Notes: generated by a model not told the origin, from the sequence alone. Positions 1-8,751 are shown, numbered from the stretch's first letter. The stretch is 64,000 nt of DNA from Brevundimonas fontaquae (GCF_017086445.1 NZ_CP070968.1:3236603-3300602), one strand, 5' to 3'. A program made the numbers and translations.

Positions 1-2119
1 CCCCCGACCGCGCGATCCCGGTGCGGAACAGATCGCTGTGCGCCAGCAGGTTCGCGGTCATGAAGGCGCCGTAGCTGTGGCCGCCGACCGCGATCCGGTC
101 GCGGTCCGCCACGCCCATGCCGACCACGGCGTCGACCGCGGCCTTCGCATCGGCGACCAGCTGCTCGACATAGGTGTCGTTCGGCTCGGCCCCGTCCTTG
201 CCGATGATGGGCATGGAGGGGTTGTCGAAGATCGCGTAGCCCTGCGTCAGCAGGAACAGGTGGCTGGACCCGCCGGGCCGCACAAAGCGGTTCTGCACGT
301 CCACCGTCTGGCCCGCCACCGCCGCATCGGTGAACTCGGCCGGATAGGCCCACATCAGCAGCGGCAGCGGCCCGTCGCGATCCTTGTCGTAGCCGGCCGG
401 CAGATACAGCGTCCCCGACAGTTTGACCCCGTCGGCCCGCTCATAGGTCACCAGCTGCCGCGTCGCCTCGGCCAGCTGCGGCGCCGGATCGGGGAAGTTG
501 GTCAGCCGCGTCGTCTGGCCCGTCGTCAGATCACGGATCTGCAGGTTGGGCGGATCCAGCCGCGTCTCGCGCTGCGTCACCACCCGCTTGCCGTCCGCAT
601 CCAGGAAGCCGACCACGGCCTCGTAGTCCGTATTGGCCGAGGTCCACAGCCGTTCGCTGCGTCCCGTCGCCGGGTCCATCGCGGCCAGGAACGGGAACTC
701 GCCCTGCGGCGTGGCGCCGGCGCCTGACATCAGGATGCGCCCCTGCGGATCGAAGCGGATCACCGACCGGCCCTGCGCATTCGGCTGGGTCACCGGCTGG
801 CCCGGATTGTCGTAGCGCGCCTGATAGTTCCGCTCCAGCAGCACCCGGCCCTCGCCCGGATTGGACGGATCCACCACGAAGCGCGTCTCATGCCGGGTGT
901 TGAACCAGCGACTATTGACGATGGCCAGGTCGTCCCGGCCCCAGACGACGCCGCCAAACCGTTCCTTCAGGTCGATCAGCTTCACGGGCTCGGCCGTGAA
1001 CGGCGCGGCCTGCATGAAGACCCGGTCCCGGAACTCGGCCGCCTTGCGGATGTCCCCGCCGTCCAGCGCCTCCACCCAGGTCAGGGTCGCCGGCGCATCG
1101 GCCCGCCATTCGACCGAGCGCGGCCCCGGCGCCACGGCGTCGAAGGCGGTCGGCACATCGTCCCTCAGCGGCAGGTCGGCGACCGTGCGCACCACGCGAC
1201 CGTTCATATCCGTCACCACGATCTCAGTCGGGAACAGGTCGTCCGGCACGACATAGCTATACGGCCGCTTGGCGATCTCATGCAGGATGTATTTGCCGTC
1301 CGGCGACACCGAACTGTCCAGATAGACCGCCGGCGCCCCGATCGTCCGTGCACGGCCGTTCAGCGGAACCAGGGTCAGCTGCGATGTGAAATAATGGTCG
1401 AACAGGGCCTCGTCGCCGGGGTTCGACAACAGGTCCTGATAGGTCCGCACCGGCGCGACCCGCCCGGCCGTCTCCTCGATGTTCGGCCCCGTGGGTGCGG
1501 CCGTCACGTCCGGCGCCGGACCGCGCCCCGCCGGGACCGCCTCGACCAGCAGGCCCGAACTGTCGGGCAGCCACTCATAACCCGTCCCGCCCGTCATATT
1601 GACCACCGGATCGGTCAGCTTCCTCGCCCGCGCCGAGGCCACGTCCACCACCCACAGCTCCAGCCCCGTCGGCCGGTCCAGCACGAAGGCCAGCGACTTG
1701 GCGTCCGGCGAGAACCGCGGCGCCGTGAACCGCGCGCCATCGGGCAAGGCCACGACGCGAGGTTGCCCCCCATCCACCGCCTGCAGGCTCAGACCCGTCA
1801 GCCACGCCACCCGGCTTTCGGCCGCGCCATTATTCCTCGGATTGATCCGCGTCCCCGCCAGCCGCAGCATCGGCTCGGCAAGGGCCTTGATGCTGGGCAG
1901 GTTGGACCGATCCATCAGCACCAGCGTCCGCCGATCCGGGCTCAGCATCGACGACGGCGTCGGCTTGGCGTCCAGGATGTCCGCGATCGGCGCCGGCGGC
2001 TGCTGATAGACCATCGGCCCCGCAGCCGGCGCCGCGTTCTGGGCTAACGCCCCACCCGCCACGCCGCTCAGCAGCACCGCCGCCAGAACCAGCCCAACCC
2101 CACGTCCACGCATCATCAT
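1..2119 (-). CDS. S9 family (prolyl oligopeptidase-like) peptidase, 3' end cut by window edge
   Basis: Partial gene: the frame is open from an ATG at 2117-2119 to the window edge, about 706 codons, so the C-terminus is missing. The N-terminus has a signal peptide (arginine residues, a hydrophobic stretch, then ALAQ), so export to the periplasm is expected. The middle is WD/beta-propeller-like with repeated SPDG/SPD motifs. The last part holds the serine hydrolase elbow GGHSYGAFM, with the nucleophile Ser codon near 74-76; the Asp and His of the triad would lie beyond the window. The layout fits S9 peptidases, possibly the glutamyl-endopeptidase-like branch. Three ATGs in tandem (2119, 2116, 2113) leave the exact start open. 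Confidence 0.88.
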   Translation of the reverse strand, partial: MMMRGRGVGLVLAAVLLSGVAGGALAQNAAPAAGPMVYQQPPAPIADILDAKPTPSSMLSPDRRTLVLMDRSNLPSIKALAEPMLRLAGTRINPRNNGAAESRVAWLTGLSLQAVDGGQPRVVALPDGARFTAPRFSPDAKSLAFVLDRPTGLELWVVDVASARARKLTDPVVNMTGGTGYEWLPDSSGLLVEAVPAGRGPAPDVTAAPTGPNIEETAGRVAPVRTYQDLLSNPGDEALFDHYFTSQLTLVPLNGRARTIGAPAVYLDSSVSPDGKYILHEIAKRPYSYVVPDDLFPTEIVVTDMNGRVVRTVADLPLRDDVPTAFDAVAPGPRSVEWRADAPATLTWVEALDGGDIRKAAEFRDRVFMQAAPFTAEPVKLIDLKERFGGVVWGRDDLAIVNSRWFNTRHETRFVVDPSNPGEGRVLLERNYQARYDNPGQPVTQPNAQGRSVIRFDPQGRILMSGAGATPQGEFPFLAAMDPATGRSERLWTSANTDYEAVVGFLDADGKRVVTQRETRLDPPNLQIRDLTTGQTTRLTNFPDPAPQLAEATRQLVTYERADGVKLSGTLYLPAGYDKDRDGPLPLLMWAYPAEFTDAAVAGQTVDVQNRFVRPGGSSHLFLLTQGYAIFDNPSMPIIGKDGAEPNDTYVEQLVADAKAAVDAVVGMGVADRDRIAVGGHSYGAFMTANLLAHSDLFRTGIARSG

Positions 2120-2278
2120 CGTCTGAAGTCCCCACAAATCCCGAACCCAAGACCTACCCCCGCCCGCACGCCGACGCCAACCTGTTTTGGCGTTACAGTG
2201 TCACATGGCCGCTGATCTCACTTCTGTCCGCTCATCCCCGCTTTCGCGCGCATGCAGAGAGGACTGACGCCCTCAAAT

Positions 2279-2398
2279 CGTCATTCCGGGACCTCGCGCA
2301 GCGAGGAACCCAGGACCAGCGCCTCGCTATGGAAACAGCAGGCATCCAGCTCCCACTCCTGGCTTCCGGGTTCGTCCTTCGGACGCCCCGGAATGACG
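2279..2398. repeat. Palindromic intergenic repeat
   Basis: The 272-bp gap between the peptidase start and the ribokinase end holds an inverted repeat. CGTCATTCCGG at 2279-2289 is answered by CCGGAATGACG at 2388-2398, with further pairing inside. The element begins and ends at the same motif, as in REP-like or MITE-like elements. It may also act as a terminator for the ribokinase operon. I see no gene in it. Confidence 0.6.
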
Positions 2399-2401
2399 AC
2401 T

Positions 2402-3247
2402 TTAGAGGGCCAGCAGCGCCTCCACCTGATCGCGCTCCGGCGCCGACGGCTGCGCGCCCGGGCGGGTCGCGGCAAAGGCTCCGGCGGCGCAGGCGAAGCG
2501 CAGCGCCTCGGCCGGGTCCATGCCTTCCAGCAAAGCGACGGTGATGGCGGCGACGAAGGCGTCGCCTGCGCCCGTTGCATCCACCGCCTCGACGGCCGGC
2601 GGGGTCGCCCAGGCCATTTCGACGCCGCGCTGATACATGGCCGCGCCCCGTGCGCCCTTGGTGACGACCACCCGTCCCCCGCCCCGGTGCAGGCCGTCGC
2701 CATAGAAGGCCGCCTCGGTCTCGTTGACGACGATCAGGTCGGCGCGGCGCAGCAGCAGTTCCGACACCGGCGCGGCGGGCGCCAGATTGGCGCAGACGAA
2801 GCCTGTCGCCCGGCCCACCGCCGCCTCGACCGTCTCGATCGGCAGCTCCAGTTGCACGATCAGCGCGCCCTCGATCCGCTGCGGCAGCTGTTCAGGGGTG
2901 ACCATGTGGTTGGCGCCGGCCGCGACCACGATCTGGTTCTCGCCGGTCGGATCGACGGCGATCAAAGCCACCCCCGTCGGGGCCGCCACATCGACCTCCA
3001 CACCCGCCAGATCGACGCCCAGATCCTCCATCAGGGCCAGGGCCTCGCCGGCCATGGCGTCGTTCCCAACCCGGCCGATCAGACAGACCTCGGCCCCCAG
3101 CTTCTCGGCCGCCAGCGCCTGGTTGGCGCCCTTGCCGCCGGGATGCCGCGCCAGGGTCGCCCCCGTCACCGTCTCGCCCGGCGCCGGCAGCTGGGGCGCG
3201 GTGGCGACCAGATCCAGGTTGATCGAGCCGACGACGGTGATCCTCAT
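2402..3247 (-). CDS. rbsK: Ribokinase (PfkB-family sugar kinase)
   Basis: 281 residues, slightly shorter than the roughly 300 usual for ribokinases. It phosphorylates D-ribose to ribose 5-phosphate in the cytoplasm. Visible family marks are the N-terminal GSINLDL, the sugar-binding GGKGANQA near residue 38, and the C-terminal anion hole and catalytic base in DATGAGDAF. Its start overlaps the stop of the nucleoside hydrolase by 4 bp, so the two are translationally coupled. Together they would release ribose from nucleosides and trap it as phosphate. No ribose transporter is nearby. The PfkB fold is certain; ribose as substrate is inferred from context. Confidence 0.9.
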   Translation of the reverse strand: MRITVVGSINLDLVATAPQLPAPGETVTGATLARHPGGKGANQALAAEKLGAEVCLIGRVGNDAMAGEALALMEDLGVDLAGVEVDVAAPTGVALIAVDPTGENQIVVAAGANHMVTPEQLPQRIEGALIVQLELPIETVEAAVGRATGFVCANLAPAAPVSELLLRRADLIVVNETEAAFYGDGLHRGGGRVVVTKGARGAAMYQRGVEMAWATPPAVEAVDATGAGDAFVAAITVALLEGMDPAEALRFACAAGAFAATRPGAQPSAPERDQVEALLAL

Positions 3248-4224
3248 GCGCCGGCCTCCAGCGCCTCAGCCTCCAGAGTTTGGGCCTTCAGCTTGGCGAC
3301 GATCAGATCGAACACCCCTTGCGCGTCCGCCGCGACCGCCCAGCGATGCCGCGCCGTCGCCGGATCGATCCGGAACTCGACCGCCGTATGCCCGCGCGTC
3401 AGGTCCGAACCCGTCTCCACCTCGATCCGGCAGGGCTTCGTCTCGAACAGATCGGGCTTGATCAGCCAGGCGATGGGACAGGGGTCATGCAAGGGGGCGC
3501 CCCAATCGAAAGTGGGCCAGCCCACGATCTCGCGCTCCACCCGCTGCGAGAACCGCAGCGTTGACGCCGCCGCCCGCGCGGCCTCGCTGTCGATGGACTC
3601 TATCGCCACGATCCGGGCCTCGGTGGCGCGCACCTGATGGGTCGCATCCAGGCCGAAGGCGACCACCTGACACCCCGATCCGAACACCACCGCCGCCGCA
3701 TCCGGATCGGCCCAGATGTTGAACTCGGCGGATGCGGTGACATTGCCGCCTTCCGACCGCGCCCCGCCCATGACGACCACCGGCCCCAGCCGCTCGGCCA
3801 GCCGCCGCTCACGCCGCATCGCCAGCGCCAGATTGGTCATCGGCCCCAGGACGGCGATGGCGACCGAGCCTTCGGGCCGGCTCATCACCAGATCGACGAT
3901 GGCGTTCGCGGCCGGCCCGTCGCCGACGATCCCCGTCGGTTCGAACGGCTCCAGATCACCCAGACCCTCGACGCCGTGAAACGCGCCCGCCCCCGCCGGA
4001 GGACGTTTCAGCGGCCGCTCGGCTCCGCCGAAAACCGGCACGTCCTCGCGCCCGGCGATCTGGCGGATGATCCGCGCATTGCGCTGGGTCTTGGCGCCGG
4101 GGACATTGCCCCCGACCGTGGTGACGGCCAGCAGCTCCAGCTCGGGCGCGGCGAAGGCCAGAAACAGCGCCACGGCGTCATCCACGCCGGGGTCGCAATC
4201 GATGATCAGGGACTGAATAGACAC
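3244..4224 (-). CDS. Nucleoside hydrolase (IunH/RihABC family)
   Basis: 326 residues. Members hydrolyse the N-glycosidic bond of ribonucleosides to give ribose and base. The diagnostic calcium-binding DCDPGVDDA motif sits at residues 9-17, followed by the TTVGGN segment and an internal GPMTNLALA motif typical of the family. It is the first gene of a pair with the ribokinase (4-bp ATGA overlap), which fits a nucleoside salvage operon. Whether it prefers inosine, uridine or pyrimidines cannot be read from the sequence. The ATG at 4224 directly precedes the conserved N-terminus. Confidence 0.92.
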   Translation of the reverse strand: MSIQSLIIDCDPGVDDAVALFLAFAAPELELLAVTTVGGNVPGAKTQRNARIIRQIAGREDVPVFGGAERPLKRPPAGAGAFHGVEGLGDLEPFEPTGIVGDGPAANAIVDLVMSRPEGSVAIAVLGPMTNLALAMRRERRLAERLGPVVVMGGARSEGGNVTASAEFNIWADPDAAAVVFGSGCQVVAFGLDATHQVRATEARIVAIESIDSEAARAAASTLRFSQRVEREIVGWPTFDWGAPLHDPCPIAWLIKPDLFETKPCRIEVETGSDLTRGHTAVEFRIDPATARHRWAVAADAQGVFDLIVAKLKAQTLEAEALEAGA

Positions 4225-4273
4225 CGCCCATGACTAGGCAGGCCGGCCGCGCGGAGCAAGCCGCAACCGCGCC

Positions 4274-4951
4274 TCAGCCCCGACACGCCTTCACACACGC
4301 TTGGGCCAGCACCTCCGCCGAATCCGTCAGGGGCGCGGCGGCGTCTTCGGCGCGCAGCAGCAGCGGAACCTCGGTGCATCCGGCGATCAGCCCATGCGCG
4401 CCCGCGTCCGCCAGGGCCTGCGCCAGCCGCGACATCCCTGCCCGCGCCGTCTCGCCGACATCGCCGCGCTTGACCCCATAGACCAGGCCCATGAAGGCCT
4501 CGCGGTCCGCGCCCTCCAGCAGCACCGTCTCGACCCCGCGCGCCGCCAGCGCCTGCGTATAAAGCCGCTCGCCCCCCGGCGTCGCCAGCACCCCGATCCG
4601 CCCCACGCCAGACGCGACCGCCGCGTCCGCCGTCGCCGCGATCATGTCGATGAAGTTCAGGCCCCGCGCCTCGCACGCCGCGCGTATCCCGCCCGCCTGT
4701 CCATGGGCGGTGTTGCAGGGCATGGCGATCACCTCGGCCCCCGCCGCCGCCAGCCCCTCGGCCATCCGCCCCAGCACCACCTCGGCCTCGCCCGGCCGGG
4801 TGTTGCGATCGGGAACCTGGGGGTTCAGGTCCATAACCACCCGGATGTGATCGGCGTCGCCTTCCGCCGGCGTCAGCGCCTGCACCCGCGCCAGAAACGC
4901 CACCGTCGCGGCCGGTCCCATGCCGCCGATGACGCCCAGAATTTTGCTCAT
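4274..4951 (-). CDS. Aspartate/glutamate racemase family protein
   Basis: 225 residues from the ATG at 4951 (MSKILGVIGGMGP). Family members interconvert L- and D-amino acids with two cysteines and no cofactor. Both are visible: Cys79 in MPCNTAH and Cys192 in GCTEVPLL. The N-terminal GVIGGMGP is typical of the aspartate racemase/YgeA group. A longer frame runs upstream through the regulator gene, but the internal ATG gives the conserved N-terminus and a 4-bp overlap with the hxlR-type gene, showing an operon. The substrate is unknown; YgeA-type broad-specificity racemases are an alternative to a strict aspartate enzyme. Confidence 0.88.
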   Translation of the reverse strand: MSKILGVIGGMGPAATVAFLARVQALTPAEGDADHIRVVMDLNPQVPDRNTRPGEAEVVLGRMAEGLAAAGAEVIAMPCNTAHGQAGGIRAACEARGLNFIDMIAATADAAVASGVGRIGVLATPGGERLYTQALAARGVETVLLEGADREAFMGLVYGVKRGDVGETARAGMSRLAQALADAGAHGLIAGCTEVPLLLRAEDAAAPLTDSAEVLAQACVKACRG

Positions 4952-5373
4952 GCGGCGGCGCCCTTGCCGTTCGACGGATCCCGCTGGGCGAACAGGCGCG
5001 TCACCTCGGCCATGTTCTCCGTCCCCCATGTGCATAGCGGCACCAGCGCCTGGGCCAGACTGACCCCCAGCGGCGTCAGCCCATAATCCACCCGCGGCGG
5101 CACCTCCTTGTAGTCGGTGCGCATGATCAGACCATCGGCTTCCAGCTCCTTCAGATGCTGGATCAGCACCTTGTCGCTGACGTCGCGTATCGCGCGACGC
5201 AGCGCGCCGTACCGGGTGGGACCGTCCTGCGCCAGGAAATAGAGGATCAACGGCTTCCACTTGCCGGACACGATCCGAAGTGTGGCGTCCAGCCCGCAGG
5301 TGAAGCCCGGCAAGGTCGGTGTGCAAACCGAGGTCGAGGGCGAGGCGGCGCTTTCGAGATCATCGCGTAACAT
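4948..5373 (-). CDS. HxlR-family winged-helix transcriptional regulator
   Basis: 141 residues. The HxlR signature is clear: Cys near the N-terminus in GLDATLRIVSGKWKPLIL, then the winged-helix stretch FLAQDGPTRYGALRRAI, VLIQHLKELEADGLI and YGLTPLGVSL. Such proteins usually repress a divergently transcribed neighbour and respond to small electrophiles or metabolites. Here the divergent neighbour is the SDR gene, and the gene is co-transcribed with the racemase (4-bp overlap). A dyad in the 86-bp intergenic region is a candidate operator. Ligand unknown. Confidence 0.9.
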   Translation of the reverse strand: MLRDDLESAASPSTSVCTPTLPGFTCGLDATLRIVSGKWKPLILYFLAQDGPTRYGALRRAIRDVSDKVLIQHLKELEADGLIMRTDYKEVPPRVDYGLTPLGVSLAQALVPLCTWGTENMAEVTRLFAQRDPSNGKGAAA

Positions 5374-5376
5374 TTT

Positions 5377-5408
5377 TCGACACTTACCAAATGGTGCATA
5401 CTTGTCGA
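5377..5408. promoter_or_regulatory. Candidate HxlR operator (dyad) between hxlR and SDR genes
   Basis: TCGACA at 5377-5382 and its complement TGTCGA at 5403-5408 flank a 20-bp spacer. Outside exact pairing the arms continue with partial symmetry (two of the next four bases). It lies within the 86 bp separating the divergent start codons, where it could cover both promoters. Assignment to the HxlR protein rests on position only. Confidence 0.4.
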
Positions 5409-5459
5409 TAGGTGGGCGGATCGTCAGCTCAGTGCAACCTCATTGAAGGAGAGCACATC

Positions 5460-6194
5460 ATGAGCAGACTACACGGCAAGACGGCCGTCATCACGGGCGG
5501 CGGGAGCGGCATCGGGCTGGGCGCGGCCAGACGCTTCGTCCAGGAAGGCGCCTTCGTCTACCTCTTCGGACGACGCCAGGCTCAGCTTGAGGCGGCCGTC
5601 GCCGAACTGGGCGCTGACGCCCGCGCGATCAGCGGCTCGATCACTGACCCCGCCGACCTCGACCGACTCTATGCGACGGTGAAGGCCGAACGTGGCGGCC
5701 TCGACATCCTGTTCGCCAATGCAGGAACCGGATCGTTCGCGGCGCTGGGCGAAATCACGCCCGACCATTACGACCAGACCTTCGACGTCAATGTGAAGGG
5801 CACGGTCTTCACGGTTCAGAAGGCCCTGCCCCTGATGTCGGCTGGCGGCTCGATCATACTGACCGGCTCCAGCACCGGCGTGATGGGCACGCCCGCCTTC
5901 AGCATCTACAGCGCGACCAAGGCCGCGATCCGAAATCTGGCGCGCACCTGGGCGCTGGACCTCAAGGGGACCGGCATCCGCGTCAACGTTCTGTCGCCCG
6001 GACCGACCACGACCGAACTTGCGGCCGAAGTCCTGGGCGAAGAGGGCCTTGCCGCCATCGGCGCCTCCACCGTCCTGGGCCGCATGGGCGACCCGTCGGA
6101 AACCGGCGCCGTCGCCGCCTTCCTCGCCTCGTCGGACAGCAGCTTCATGACCGGCGGCGAAGTCTTCGTCGACGGCGGCCTGGCGCAGGTCTGA
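5460..6194 (+). CDS. Short-chain dehydrogenase/reductase (SDR) family oxidoreductase
   Basis: 244 residues. Classical SDR features are present: the cofactor-binding GGGSGIG near residue 13, NAG around residue 87, a catalytic Ser in the TGSSTG segment and the YSATK catalytic Tyr/Lys pair. The C-terminal GGEVFVDGG is common in SDRs. An Arg-Arg pair after the second beta strand (FGRRQ) suggests NADPH preference. I chose the ATG at 5460 because AAGGAGA sits 7-8 bases upstream; a GTG frame extension from 5412 would run over the promoter. The gene diverges from hxlR and is probably its target. Substrate unknown. Confidence 0.9.
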   Translation: MSRLHGKTAVITGGGSGIGLGAARRFVQEGAFVYLFGRRQAQLEAAVAELGADARAISGSITDPADLDRLYATVKAERGGLDILFANAGTGSFAALGEITPDHYDQTFDVNVKGTVFTVQKALPLMSAGGSIILTGSSTGVMGTPAFSIYSATKAAIRNLARTWALDLKGTGIRVNVLSPGPTTTELAAEVLGEEGLAAIGASTVLGRMGDPSETGAVAAFLASSDSSFMTGGEVFVDGGLAQV

Positions 6195-6199
6195 GCCGA

Positions 6200-6239
6200 C
6201 GCATCAGGGCTTCGATCATCGGATCGAAGCCCTGATGCG
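6200..6239. terminator. Perfect 18-bp hairpin after the SDR gene
   Basis: An 18-bp arm at 6200-6217 is exactly complementary to 6222-6239, with a 4-base loop, five bases after the SDR stop codon. No T-run follows on the plus strand. It lies between convergent genes (SDR and DUF3253) and may act as a bidirectional terminator or RNA-end protector. Confidence 0.6.
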
Positions 6240-6264
6240 CCTCGTTCCACAGTTTCCGGGCCGT

Positions 6265-6504
6265 TCATTTGCTCGCGCGCGCGATCCGATACGGTCCCGC
6301 ACGCATCGCCAGCGGCCGCCCCTTCCAGCTCAATTGCACCGCGCCCTCATCCACCAGGGCGTCCACCGCAGCATGAACGTCAGGCATCGCCTCGCGCCAC
6401 GCGCCGGCCTCGCCCGCGACCGCCCGCGCGACCTCGCTGGGGCAGACGGTGGCGTCCTCGGACCGGGCGGCCAGAAGCGCCAGCGTGGCCTCGCGCGGGT
6501 CCAT
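6265..6504 (-). CDS. DUF3253 domain protein
   Basis: 79 residues covering essentially one DUF3253 domain. The typical pattern is readable: a first helix ending in a variable loop, CPSEVARAV, WREAMPDVHAAVDALVDEG and a C-terminal KGRP...GPYRIA. The fold is predicted to be winged-helix-like, but no function is established for the family. It begins 14 bp downstream of the desulfhydrase stop in the same direction, so it is probably the last gene of that operon. Confidence 0.8.
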   Translation of the reverse strand: MDPREATLALLAARSEDATVCPSEVARAVAGEAGAWREAMPDVHAAVDALVDEGAVQLSWKGRPLAMRAGPYRIARASK

Positions 6505-6518
6505 GACGCGCGCCGCCT

Positions 6519-7517
6519 CTACAGCGCGCCTTCGATTTCGGTCTGATAGCCGAACAACCCCTGCGCCCCGCCGGTGTGCAGGAACACCACCGTCTCGCCC
6601 TTGAACCGGCCGGCGCGCGCCAGGGCGATCAGCCCCTTCATCGCCTTGCCGGAATAGACCGGGTCCAGCACGATCCCGTCCAGACGCGCGGCCAGGGTCA
6701 AGGCGTCGATCACCCCCTGGTCGATCAGGCCATAGCCCTCGCCGACATAGTCGCAGTCGGCGACCACCTGCTCGCGCGTCACCCGTCCCGGCTGCCCCAG
6801 CAGGGCCGCCGTCTCCTCGGCCAGTTTGAAGACGTTCGCCTCCTGCCTGTCCTTGGGCGCCCGCACCCCGATGCCCAGCACGGGAATGTCCGCCCCCATG
6901 ACCGCCAGCCCGGCGACCAGGCCCGCATGGGTGCCGGCGCTGCCCGTCGCCGTCACGATCCGGTGGACCTCCAGATCCATCTCATCGGCCTGGACCACGA
7001 TCTCGCGCGCGCAATCGACATAGCCCAAAGCACCCGTAGCGTTCGATCCGCCGCCGGGAATGACATAGGGCTTGCCGCCCCGCGCCCGCACCTCGGCGGC
7101 CGTCTTCTCGAGCTCGGCGACCATGTCCGTCCCGCTTGGCACGGTGCGCAGGGTCGCGCCGAACAGCCGGTCCAGCAGCACGTTGCCGTTGCCGACATAG
7201 TCCGTCGCCCTGGACCCCGTCCGATCTTCCAGAATGATCTCGCACGCCAGACCATGCGCCGCCGCCGCCGCCGCCGTCTGGCGCACATGGTTCGACTGCA
7301 CCGCCCCTTGCGTCACCAGGGTGTCGGCGTCCGCTTCGAACGCCGCGCCCAGCAGGAACTCCAGCTTGCGGGTCTTGTTGCCGCCGCCGGCCAGGCCGGT
7401 GCAGTCGTCGCGCTTGATCCACAGATCCAGGCCCAGCTCTTCCGACAGGCGGGGCAGCGGCTCCAGCGGCGTCGGCAGATGGGCCAGGCGGATACGGGCG
7501 AAACGGGCGAGATGCAT
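6519..7517 (-). CDS. dcyD: D-cysteine desulfhydrase / ACC-deaminase-like PLP enzyme
   Basis: 332 residues. It belongs to the fold-type II PLP family that includes D-cysteine desulfhydrase (D-cysteine to pyruvate, sulfide and ammonia) and ACC deaminase. The PLP lysine is in [11 protein letters not shown] near residue 50; [10 protein letters not shown] follows, and the C-terminal [13 protein letters not shown] is typical of the DcyD branch. The ATG at 7517 gives the conserved N-terminus; a longer frame runs up into the lipoprotein gene but has no support. Distinguishing D-cysteine from ACC activity needs residue-level comparison. It forms a pair with the downstream DUF3253 gene. Confidence 0.87.
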   Translation of the reverse strand: MHLARFARIRLAHLPTPLEPLPRLSEELGLDLWIKRDDCTGLAGGGNKTRKLEFLLGAAFEADADTLVTQGAVQSNHVRQTAAAAAAHGLACEIILEDRTGSRATDYVGNGNVLLDRLFGATLRTVPSGTDMVAELEKTAAEVRARGGKPYVIPGGGSNATGALGYVDCAREIVVQADEMDLEVHRIVTATGSAGTHAGLVAGLAVMGADIPVLGIGVRAPKDRQEANVFKLAEETAALLGQPGRVTREQVVADCDYVGEGYGLIDQGVIDALTLAARLDGIVLDPVYSGKAMKGLIALARAGRFKGETVVFLHTGGAQGLFGYQTEIEGAL

Positions 7518-7612
7518 GGGACGGTTTCCTGTTCGCCGTCTTGATAGCCCGCGCCCGTGACATTCAAAAGCGCCAGACCCAAGCTGGCGGCCCCTACGCT
7601 CCGCCCTCGACC

Positions 7613-8143
7613 TCAGCCCGGCGCGCCGGCCTCGGCCACACGCGTCGGCGCGACGAAGGCGGCGTCGCACAGGGCCTGAGCGAAGGCGTGGGACGTGACC
7701 GCCTGGCGATCCATCAGGGCGTCCAGCACCCCGGCCCCCGCATCCACCGTCACGACCAGCGGATAACGTCCGACCACCTGACCGCCCTGCGCCGGATCGC
7801 GCAGTTCCGCCGTCGCCCGCATCCGGTGTTCGGCGCGATCGCCCGCCAGAATGGCCAGGCGCGGCGCGCGGCTCAGCGCCTCGACATGGATGCTCAGGTT
7901 CAGCCGATGCCGGCCATTGGCGCAGAAACCCATCTCGTTCAGCACCTCGTCGTTGAAGGTGTCGGCGAAGTCTTCCTCGGCGTCCAGCCAACTGGTCGTG
8001 GTCGTGACGCTGCCGATCCGCGCCTGCTCGGCCATGGCCGGCGACAGGGCCATCGGCTCGCCGCCGACATCCACCGAGGCGCAGGCCGTCAGTCCCGCGC
8101 ACGCCAGAACCGCCAACAAGGCGGTCGTCTTGATCTGTTTCAT
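7613..8143 (-). CDS. Predicted lipoprotein of unknown function
   Basis: 176 residues. The N-terminus ([23 protein letters not shown]) has a lysine-bearing start, a hydrophobic core and the lipobox LTAC with the modified Cys at about residue 21, so it should be a membrane-anchored lipoprotein. The rest has no domain I recognise; two further cysteines (about residues 74 and 158) could form a disulfide. It sits alone, 95 bp upstream of the desulfhydrase start, in the same orientation. Confidence 0.75.
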   Translation of the reverse strand: MKQIKTTALLAVLACAGLTACASVDVGGEPMALSPAMAEQARIGSVTTTTSWLDAEEDFADTFNDEVLNEMGFCANGRHRLNLSIHVEALSRAPRLAILAGDRAEHRMRATAELRDPAQGGQVVGRYPLVVTVDAGAGVLDALMDRQAVTSHAFAQALCDAAFVAPTRVAEAGAPG

Positions 8144-8298
8144 GGTTCCCTCTCCCTAGAGGCCTTCACCAAGCATGACAAAAAATGAACCCCGCCTGAA
8201 CGCTGTTCGACAAGCGCCCGGCATGATCCTCGTCCTCCCGCCAATGGCCTTCGGACAGTCTGGCTAACGACGGGCCTTTCCGATGCCACGCCGCGCGA

Positions 8299-8691
8299 TC
8301 ACGCCTCAGTGGACGCCGCCCTGCCGATGGGCCCCAGATGGGTCTGGTCGAACGATCCTGCGATCTTCAACCCATAACCGAGCATCCGATCCAAACCGAT
8401 GTGCGCGCCCCAGATCAACGCCAGCGGCGTCAGCATGGGCGCCACCCACAGACCGGCCAGACCCAGCACCACCGGACCCGCCTGGCTGTGCGCCACATTG
8501 TAGGCCAAGGCCCCGATGCGGCCGCCGAACAGATAGCCCGCGAACGACAGGTCAGGCGCCAGGAAGGCCGCCGCAAACAGCCACCACGGCGCGCCGATAT
8601 GGGCGTAGAGGCCGACGCACAACACCAGGATCGCTAGGCTTTCCAGCCTCAGCCAGTTCCGGATCGCGGGGACCGTCGTCATGCCGGTCAT
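8299..8691 (-). CDS. DUF4260 family membrane protein
   Basis: 130 residues from the ATG at 8691. The sequence has the DUF4260 pattern: FLAPDLSFAGYLFG, GALAYNVAH and the C-terminal WGAHIGLDRMLGYGLK followed by HLGPIGR. About four hydrophobic segments predict an inner-membrane protein. I prefer the ATG at 8691 because GGAG lies 6 bases upstream; the alternative ATG at 8703 lies inside a perfect operator palindrome, and 8682 is also possible. It diverges from the TetR gene and is probably controlled by it. Function unknown. Confidence 0.82.
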   Translation of the reverse strand: MTGMTTVPAIRNWLRLESLAILVLCVGLYAHIGAPWWLFAAAFLAPDLSFAGYLFGGRIGALAYNVAHSQAGPVVLGLAGLWVAPMLTPLALIWGAHIGLDRMLGYGLKIAGSFDQTHLGPIGRAASTEA

Positions 8692-8700
8692 CAGGCGCTC

Positions 8701-8726
8701 CATATGTCCCGCTTGTGGGACATATG
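8701..8726. promoter_or_regulatory. Operator 1: perfect 10-bp dyad
   Basis: CATATGTCCC at 8701-8710 and GGGACATATG at 8717-8726 are exact inverted copies around a 6-bp spacer. It lies between the divergent DUF4260 and TetR starts, just upstream of the DUF4260 ATG. The size and symmetry fit a TetR-family dimer site. Confidence 0.72.
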
Positions 8727-8727
8727 G

Positions 8728-8751
8728 ATATGTCTCATGCATGGGACATGT
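8728..8751. promoter_or_regulatory. Operator 2: second, imperfect copy of the dyad
   Basis: ATATGTCTC at 8728-8736 and GGGACATGT at 8743-8751 form the same dyad with two mismatches and the same 6-bp spacing. Its centre is 26 bp from that of operator 1. It overlaps the TetR start codon at 8748, as expected for autorepression. Confidence 0.62.

Noticed and set aside
8283..8747. N-terminal extension of the TetR gene
   Set aside because: It would run antisense through DUF4260 and across both operators; the HTH starts just after the ATG at 8748.
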